From NCBI RefSeq assembly GCF_014641735.1, contig NZ_BMIH01000004.1, positions 62,001 through 126,000 on the forward strand: a DNA stretch of 64,000 nucleotides, read 5' to 3'. This document shows, in pieces, positions 60,104 through 64,000 of this stretch; position 1 is the first letter of the stretch; every line of letters begins with the position of its first letter. Made by a program: the position numbers and the translations under genes. This DNA is from Sphingomonas metalli. Its GTDB lineage: Bacteria; Pseudomonadota; Alphaproteobacteria; Sphingomonadales; Sphingomonadaceae. The notes under the pieces are model-generated. The model was not told the DNA's origin, ran no database searches, and saw nothing but the letters and a program-made list of their open reading frames with translations.

Positions 60104-60721
60104 ATGCCGCTTTTGGACCTGCTGACCGCGCCTCAGGCCGTCGCGTTCACCGCGGCGCTCGTGCTGATGGCCGCGATCGGACTCATCGAGGCGCTTGGAT
60201 TGGGGACGGGCGGCCTCGGACTCGATCTCGACCTTGATGCCGGACTGCTCGACTGGCTCGGCATCGGCCGTGTGCCGCTGCTCGTTCTTCTCGTCGCCTT
60301 CCTTGCCGCATTCGGCGGCCTCGGCCTCGCCGGACAGCAGATCGCGTGGGCATGCACGGGCGGACTGGTCACCGGCTGGATCGCCGCGCCCGCTGCGGCC
60401 CTCGCGTCCCTGCCTGTCACCGCGGGGCTCGCCCGCATTCTCGCACGCGTCATGCCGCGCGACGAAACCACGGCAATCGAAGTAGACGATCTGATCGGCC
60501 GCACCGGCGCGATCGTCGTCGGCCGGGCCGCGGCGGGATCGCCGGCGCGGGTCCGCGTGCTCGATCCGCACGGCCAGCCCCATCACGTGCTGGTCGAACC
60601 GAACGATGCCGACACCGAATTCCACGAAGGGGACACGGTGCGGCTCGTGCGGCGCGAAGGCCAGACCTTCCGTGCCATTCTTCATGATTCGCCCCGTCTT
60701 ACGGATTGGATGACGCTATGA
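60104..60721 (+). CDS. YqiJ-family (NfeD-like) membrane protein
   Basis: A 205-residue protein with three or four transmembrane helices (about 10-30, 55-80 and 90-125) and a C-terminal OB-fold (about 140-195; IGRTGAIVVGRAAAGSPARV). This is the layout of YqiJ/NfeD proteins, which partner flotillins in membrane microdomains. It overlaps the flotillin gene as ATGA, a fixed arrangement in this family. Confidence 0.85.
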   Translation: MPLLDLLTAPQAVAFTAALVLMAAIGLIEALGLGTGGLGLDLDLDAGLLDWLGIGRVPLLVLLVAFLAAFGGLGLAGQQIAWACTGGLVTGWIAAPAAALASLPVTAGLARILARVMPRDETTAIEVDDLIGRTGAIVVGRAAAGSPARVRVLDPHGQPHHVLVEPNDADTEFHEGDTVRLVRREGQTFRAILHDSPRLTDWMTL

Positions 60722-62382
60722 CCGATCTGGTCCCCGCGGGCCTTGGCCCGGTGATCCTCTATGCCGGCGTGCCGCTGCTCGCGCTCGTCATCATCGGCAT
60801 CGTCATGGCGCGCCTCTACAAGCGCGCGTCGAAGGAGATCGCCTTCGTGCGCACCGGCTTTGGCGGGGAAAAGGTGGTGATGAACGGCGGCGCGCTCGTG
60901 CTGCCGGTGCTGCACGAGACGATGCCGGTCAACATGAACACCGTCCGTCTGGCAGTGGAGCGGCGCAACGGCGACGCGCTGATCACGCTCGACCGTTTGC
61001 GCATCGACGTGCGTGCCGAATTCTACGTACGCGTCCGCCCCGATCGCGAGGCGCTGGCCACTGCCGCGCAAACGCTCGGCCAGCGCACCATGCATCCGGA
61101 GGCGCTGAAGGAGCTGGTCGAAGGCAAGTTCGTCGACGCACTCCGCTCGGTGGCCGCCGGCATGACGATGAACCAGCTCCACGAACAGCGCAGCGAATTC
61201 GTGCAGAAGGTCCAGCAGGTCTCGTCCGCCGATCTGGCGATGAACGGGCTGGAGTTGGAAAGCGTGTCGCTGACGGGGCTGGACCAGACGTCGATCGAGC
61301 ATTTCAATGCCAACAACGCCTTCGACGCCGAGGGTCTGACCAAGCTGACCGAGCAGATCGAGCTGCGCAAGAAGGCGCGCAACGATATCGAGCAGGATAC
61401 CCGCGTTCAGATCGAGGCGAAGAATCTGGAGGCGTCGCGCACCAGCTTCACCATTGCCCGCGACGCCGAGTTCGCCCGGCTGGAGCAGGAGCGGGAGCTG
61501 GAGGTACGCCGCGCCGAACAGGCCTCGGAGATTGCGCGGCAGCAGACCGATCGCCAGCGCGAGGCGGATCAGGCCCGCATCGCCGCCAAGCAGCAGACCG
61601 ACGCCGCGCAGATCGAGGCGGACCGGGCGATCCAGGAAGCACGGATCGCGCAGGAGCAGGCGCTCGCCATCGCCCGCCAGGAGCAGCAGATCGCCGTCCA
61701 GAACAAGAGCCGCGAGGAAAGTCAGGCCAAGGCGGTGGCTGACAGCGCCCGCGCCGAGGCCGTCGCAGCCGAGGAGAAGGTCTCGACCGCCCGCCAGACC
61801 GAAATCGCCGAGCGAACCAAGCGAATCGAACTCATCGACGCCGCGCGCGAGGCCGAACGTGCCGCCATCGCGGTCAAGGTCCAGGCGGAGGCTGAGGCGC
61901 AGGCAGCCGCCGACCGCGCAGCCGCGCTGCGGGCCGCCGCTGAAGGCGAGGCGGAAGCGGAGAAGCTGCGCGCAGACGCTGCCCGCGTCCGTTTCGAGGT
62001 CGAGGCAGCGGGCCAGCGGGCGGTCAACGAGGCAGCCAATTTGTTGTCCAACGAACAGGTGTCGCTCCAGACGAAGCTCGCGCTGCTGAAGGTCCTGCCC
62101 GATCTCGTTCGCGAAGCCGCACGCCCGCTCGAGGCGATCGACAGCATCCGCATTGTCCAGGTCGACGGGCTGGGCTCCGGCTCTACGACGGCGACCTCGT
62201 CTTCGAAGGAGAATGGCAGCAATGACGGCAATCTGGCCAATGCGGCAGTCTCCGCCGCGCTTCGCTATCGTGCGCAGGCACCCGTGATCGATGGGCTGAT
62301 GAAGGAACTCGGCCTCGGCGGTGCCACGCTCGACGGCCTCGTCAAGGGCGCCAGCGAGGAGGTGCTCGGCCCGTCGGCGTGA
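60718..62382 (+). CDS. Flotillin (YqiK family)
   Basis: A 554-residue protein: an N-terminal membrane helix (about 10-32), an SPFH/band-7 domain (about 35-215; EIAFVRTGFGGEKVVMNGGA) and a long Ala/Glu/Gln-rich coiled coil (about 215-450) that drives oligomerisation. The C-terminus is polar and Ser-rich. Flotillins organise membrane microdomains. ATG at 60718 overlaps the stop of its YqiJ partner. Confidence 0.92.
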   Translation: MTDLVPAGLGPVILYAGVPLLALVIIGIVMARLYKRASKEIAFVRTGFGGEKVVMNGGALVLPVLHETMPVNMNTVRLAVERRNGDALITLDRLRIDVRAEFYVRVRPDREALATAAQTLGQRTMHPEALKELVEGKFVDALRSVAAGMTMNQLHEQRSEFVQKVQQVSSADLAMNGLELESVSLTGLDQTSIEHFNANNAFDAEGLTKLTEQIELRKKARNDIEQDTRVQIEAKNLEASRTSFTIARDAEFARLEQERELEVRRAEQASEIARQQTDRQREADQARIAAKQQTDAAQIEADRAIQEARIAQEQALAIARQEQQIAVQNKSREESQAKAVADSARAEAVAAEEKVSTARQTEIAERTKRIELIDAAREAERAAIAVKVQAEAEAQAAADRAAALRAAAEGEAEAEKLRADAARVRFEVEAAGQRAVNEAANLLSNEQVSLQTKLALLKVLPDLVREAARPLEAIDSIRIVQVDGLGSGSTTATSSSKENGSNDGNLANAAVSAALRYRAQAPVIDGLMKELGLGGATLDGLVKGASEEVLGPSA

Positions 62383-62578
62383 TGCCTCGCCACGGCAAGG
62401 ATCCGGCCAGTGCTTCCTTGGCCTAGTCGCCCCCACCCGACCTTGCAGCCTGATCCACTCGGGCGGGATCGTTGCACGACGCTGGCCGGTCGCTCGAGCG
62501 ACAGCCATCTTGCGCTGTTCCGATGAGCTTCCACCTACGCCGGCAATCGCTCCGCTTCCTTACTGATGGAGCGGCCCC

Positions 62579-63616
62579 CTAGAACGCCATCGTCACGCCC
62601 ACCGTCGCCAGCGGCACCACCGCGGCCGTTTCCGCGTCCTCGCTGCCCAGCCGGCGCAGCGTCGCGTCGCGGAGCAGCGCCAGCACCTCCGCGCGCAGCC
62701 GCCAGTGCGCGCCGCCGGCGGTGAAGGGGTGCGCATAGGCCAGCCCCGCACTCGCATAGGCGACGGTCCCCGTGCCCGGCCCGTAGAAGCCGCCCCAGCC
62801 CGTGCCGACCAACAGCGGCACGCTGAGGCTCGGTGCGTCCTCGCCGTGGCCCAGCGCCAGCTCGGGCTGGATCGAGGCCTGCGCATAGACGCCGCCGTCG
62901 CCGCGCGTCCGCGTCGTCACCGCCGCGGCGGGATGGAGCGCCGCCAGCCCCCGCTCGCCGTCGAGCGCCGCGGTCAGGCTCGCCTCGTGCGTGGTGGCCG
63001 AGACGCCGTTGGGGCTCGCCTTGATCGTATAGGCCGCGCCGAGCCGCCAGCCGCCCCCCGGCGCGACGACCAGCCCGACCAGATTGTTGCTCTCGTACCA
63101 GCCGCGCGGCCGCGCCCACTCCGCCGCGACCGGGGCGTGGAGGCCGTTGGACGAGGTGCCGACCAGCCAGAAGTCGGCCTTGCCGGCCCGGTCGCGCCCG
63201 AGTTCCCAGGCGAAGCCGAGCTGCGCATGCACCGGCACCCGGTCGAGATTGGCGGCATCGTCGTCATAGCCGCCGCGCGCGAAGTCGCCGTTGCGCAGGT
63301 CGAGGCCGATGATCGGGTGGAACCGGCCGGCACCCACGGCCGTGCCGCCCAGCCCCGCATCCTCGGTATCGATCACCGGCGCGCGCTGCGCGGTCGCGCC
63401 GGCGGGGAACAGCATGACGAGCGTCAGCAGCGATGCGCCGAGATGGCTCCGTCCCGCGCGCCCGCCCCGCCCGCCTGTCGCGTGTCGCCGGGCGCGACGG
63501 CGAGCCGTTCCCGATCTTTCATCCCCCCTGTCGCGGGAGAGACCGGGCGGCGCTCCGCCGTCGCCGGCACGAGCGGACGCGAGCGGCACCGCGCGCGGGC
63601 GACCTGCCTCACCCAC
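62579..63616 (-). CDS. Outer-membrane-type protein, start uncertain
   Basis: The clear part begins at a hydrophobic stretch (LGASLLTLVMLFPAGATAQ, a signal peptide) and continues with a barrel-like pattern (GRFHPIIGLDLRNGDFARGG, LVGLVVAPGGGWRLGAAYTI, ending GVTMAF). No family is recognised. No start codon with a ribosome binding site lies just before the signal; an ATG behind AGGGGGG (about 63523) is in another frame. Either the start is far upstream (63616, which overlaps the next gene) or there is a frameshift in the first 30 codons. It may be an outer-membrane porin-like protein. Confidence 0.5.
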   Translation of the reverse strand: MGEAGRPRAVPLASARAGDGGAPPGLSRDRGDERSGTARRRARRHATGGRGGRAGRSHLGASLLTLVMLFPAGATAQRAPVIDTEDAGLGGTAVGAGRFHPIIGLDLRNGDFARGGYDDDAANLDRVPVHAQLGFAWELGRDRAGKADFWLVGTSSNGLHAPVAAEWARPRGWYESNNLVGLVVAPGGGWRLGAAYTIKASPNGVSATTHEASLTAALDGERGLAALHPAAAVTTRTRGDGGVYAQASIQPELALGHGEDAPSLSVPLLVGTGWGGFYGPGTGTVAYASAGLAYAHPFTAGGAHWRLRAEVLALLRDATLRRLGSEDAETAAVVPLATVGVTMAF

Positions 63617-64000
63617 GCGGCGGCGCAGCGCGGCTCGCGGTCCGGTTGGCTGGTGTCACCCGCCAGATCGTGTTCGACAGATCGTCGGCGATGAACAGCG
63701 CCCGGCGCGGCGCGTCGTAGAGGACGCCCACCGGCCGCCCGCGCGCCTTGCCGTCGGGGCCAATAAAGCCAGTGACGAGGTCGCGCGGCTGCCCCGCCGG
63801 CCGCCCGCCGCGGAACGGGATCCACGTCACCTTGTAGCCCGCCAGATCCTGCCGGTTCCAGCTGCCATGCTCGCCGACGAACGCGCCCTCGGTGAAGGGT
63901 CCGCCCCAGCCGCCGCCGGTCGCGAAGGACAGGCCGAGCGCCGCGACATGCGAGCCCAGCGCATAGTCGGGCACCGTCGCCTTCGCCACCATGTCGGGCC
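63609..64000 (-). CDS. C-terminal part of a PQQ-dependent sugar dehydrogenase-like protein (5' end outside window)
   Basis: The reading frame enters from the right edge. It has the beta-propeller end of sorbosone/glucose dehydrogenase-type proteins: SHVAALGLSFATGGGWGGPF, VGEHGSWNRQDLAGYKVTWI and the final RPVGVLYDAPRRALFIADDL with SNTIWRV. These enzymes oxidise aldoses in the periplasm using PQQ. Only about 130 residues are in the window, so the cofactor site cannot be checked fully. Confidence 0.85.
   Translation of the reverse strand, partial: PDMVAKATVPDYALGSHVAALGLSFATGGGWGGPFTEGAFVGEHGSWNRQDLAGYKVTWIPFRGGRPAGQPRDLVTGFIGPDGKARGRPVGVLYDAPRRALFIADDLSNTIWRVTPANRTASRAAPPRG

Noticed and set aside
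1..64000. CRISPR arrays, rRNA operons and riboswitches
   Set aside because: No regularly spaced direct repeats, rRNA sequences or recognised riboswitch folds were seen when reading the window.

Overview
The window is a high-GC alphaproteobacterial sequence, most likely from a Sphingomonas-type genome. Reasons are the sphingomonad-style copA-copB copper modules, a LigM/DesA-type aromatic O-demethylase, a CnrYXH-like regulatory trio and compact, overlapping operons. No rRNA, tRNA or CRISPR array was seen. Species assignment is inference.

The window falls into two parts. Positions 1 to about 37,400 look like an accessory metal-resistance and defence island: mixed base composition, transposase remnants (IS66-like, IS481-like), frameshifted or stop-interrupted genes and an orphan fliQ. 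From about 37,655 onward the sequence is clearly richer in GC, tightly packed and looks like core chromosome.

Island, left to right: the end of a possible PD-(D/E)xK nuclease-like gene; a lipoprotein and a frameshifted DUF4396 membrane protein; a cysteine-rich four-helix copper-storage protein; an IS66 remnant; orphan fliQ; copCD; a thioredoxin-reductase-like flavoprotein; an anti-sigma / metal sensor / ECF sigma trio; copA-copB-cytochrome c module 1; an SRPBCC protein; an IS481 fragment; a YgjV-type membrane protein; copA-copB-cytochrome c module 2 followed by a PepSY gene with an in-frame stop and a DUF305 membrane protein; a decayed outer-membrane gene; an RTX protein with its own type I secretion ABC transporter and adaptor; DUF305, DUF411 and methyltransferase genes; a glutaredoxin-MauE protein divergent from a CueR/MerR-type regulator; a cytochrome c-FTR1 permease and a CDF transporter divergent from a PbrR/CadR-type regulator; a retropepsin-like PDZ protein; an outer-membrane protein; an unusual serine recombinase; a VapBC pair; and a complete SPARTA-type defence operon (TIR-APAZ plus short Argonaute). 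Together these give periplasmic copper oxidation and sequestration, other metal efflux or uptake, and phage/plasmid defence.

Core part: chrA, an M28 peptidase, a small glycine-rich exported protein, a GH3 glycosidase, then an aromatic-degradation region. That region has an MFS transporter, a LysR regulator, a five-gene operon (FAD monooxygenase, two-domain VOC dioxygenase, C-C hydrolase-like protein, cyclase-family hydrolase, FAH-family hydrolase), purU and metF for one-carbon disposal, and divergently a hydrolase, a LigM-like O-demethylase, an NTF2-like protein and an IclR regulator. A near-palindrome in the divergent promoter is a candidate IclR operator. I infer a route in which a methoxylated aromatic is demethylated, hydroxylated, ring-cleaved and hydrolysed. 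The window ends with a GH127 glycosidase, a zinc-less quinone-oxidoreductase-like enzyme, a YqiJ/flotillin pair, an outer-membrane-type protein and the end of a PQQ-dependent sugar dehydrogenase. Three copies of a double-hairpin REP-like element lie in intergenic gaps of the core part.
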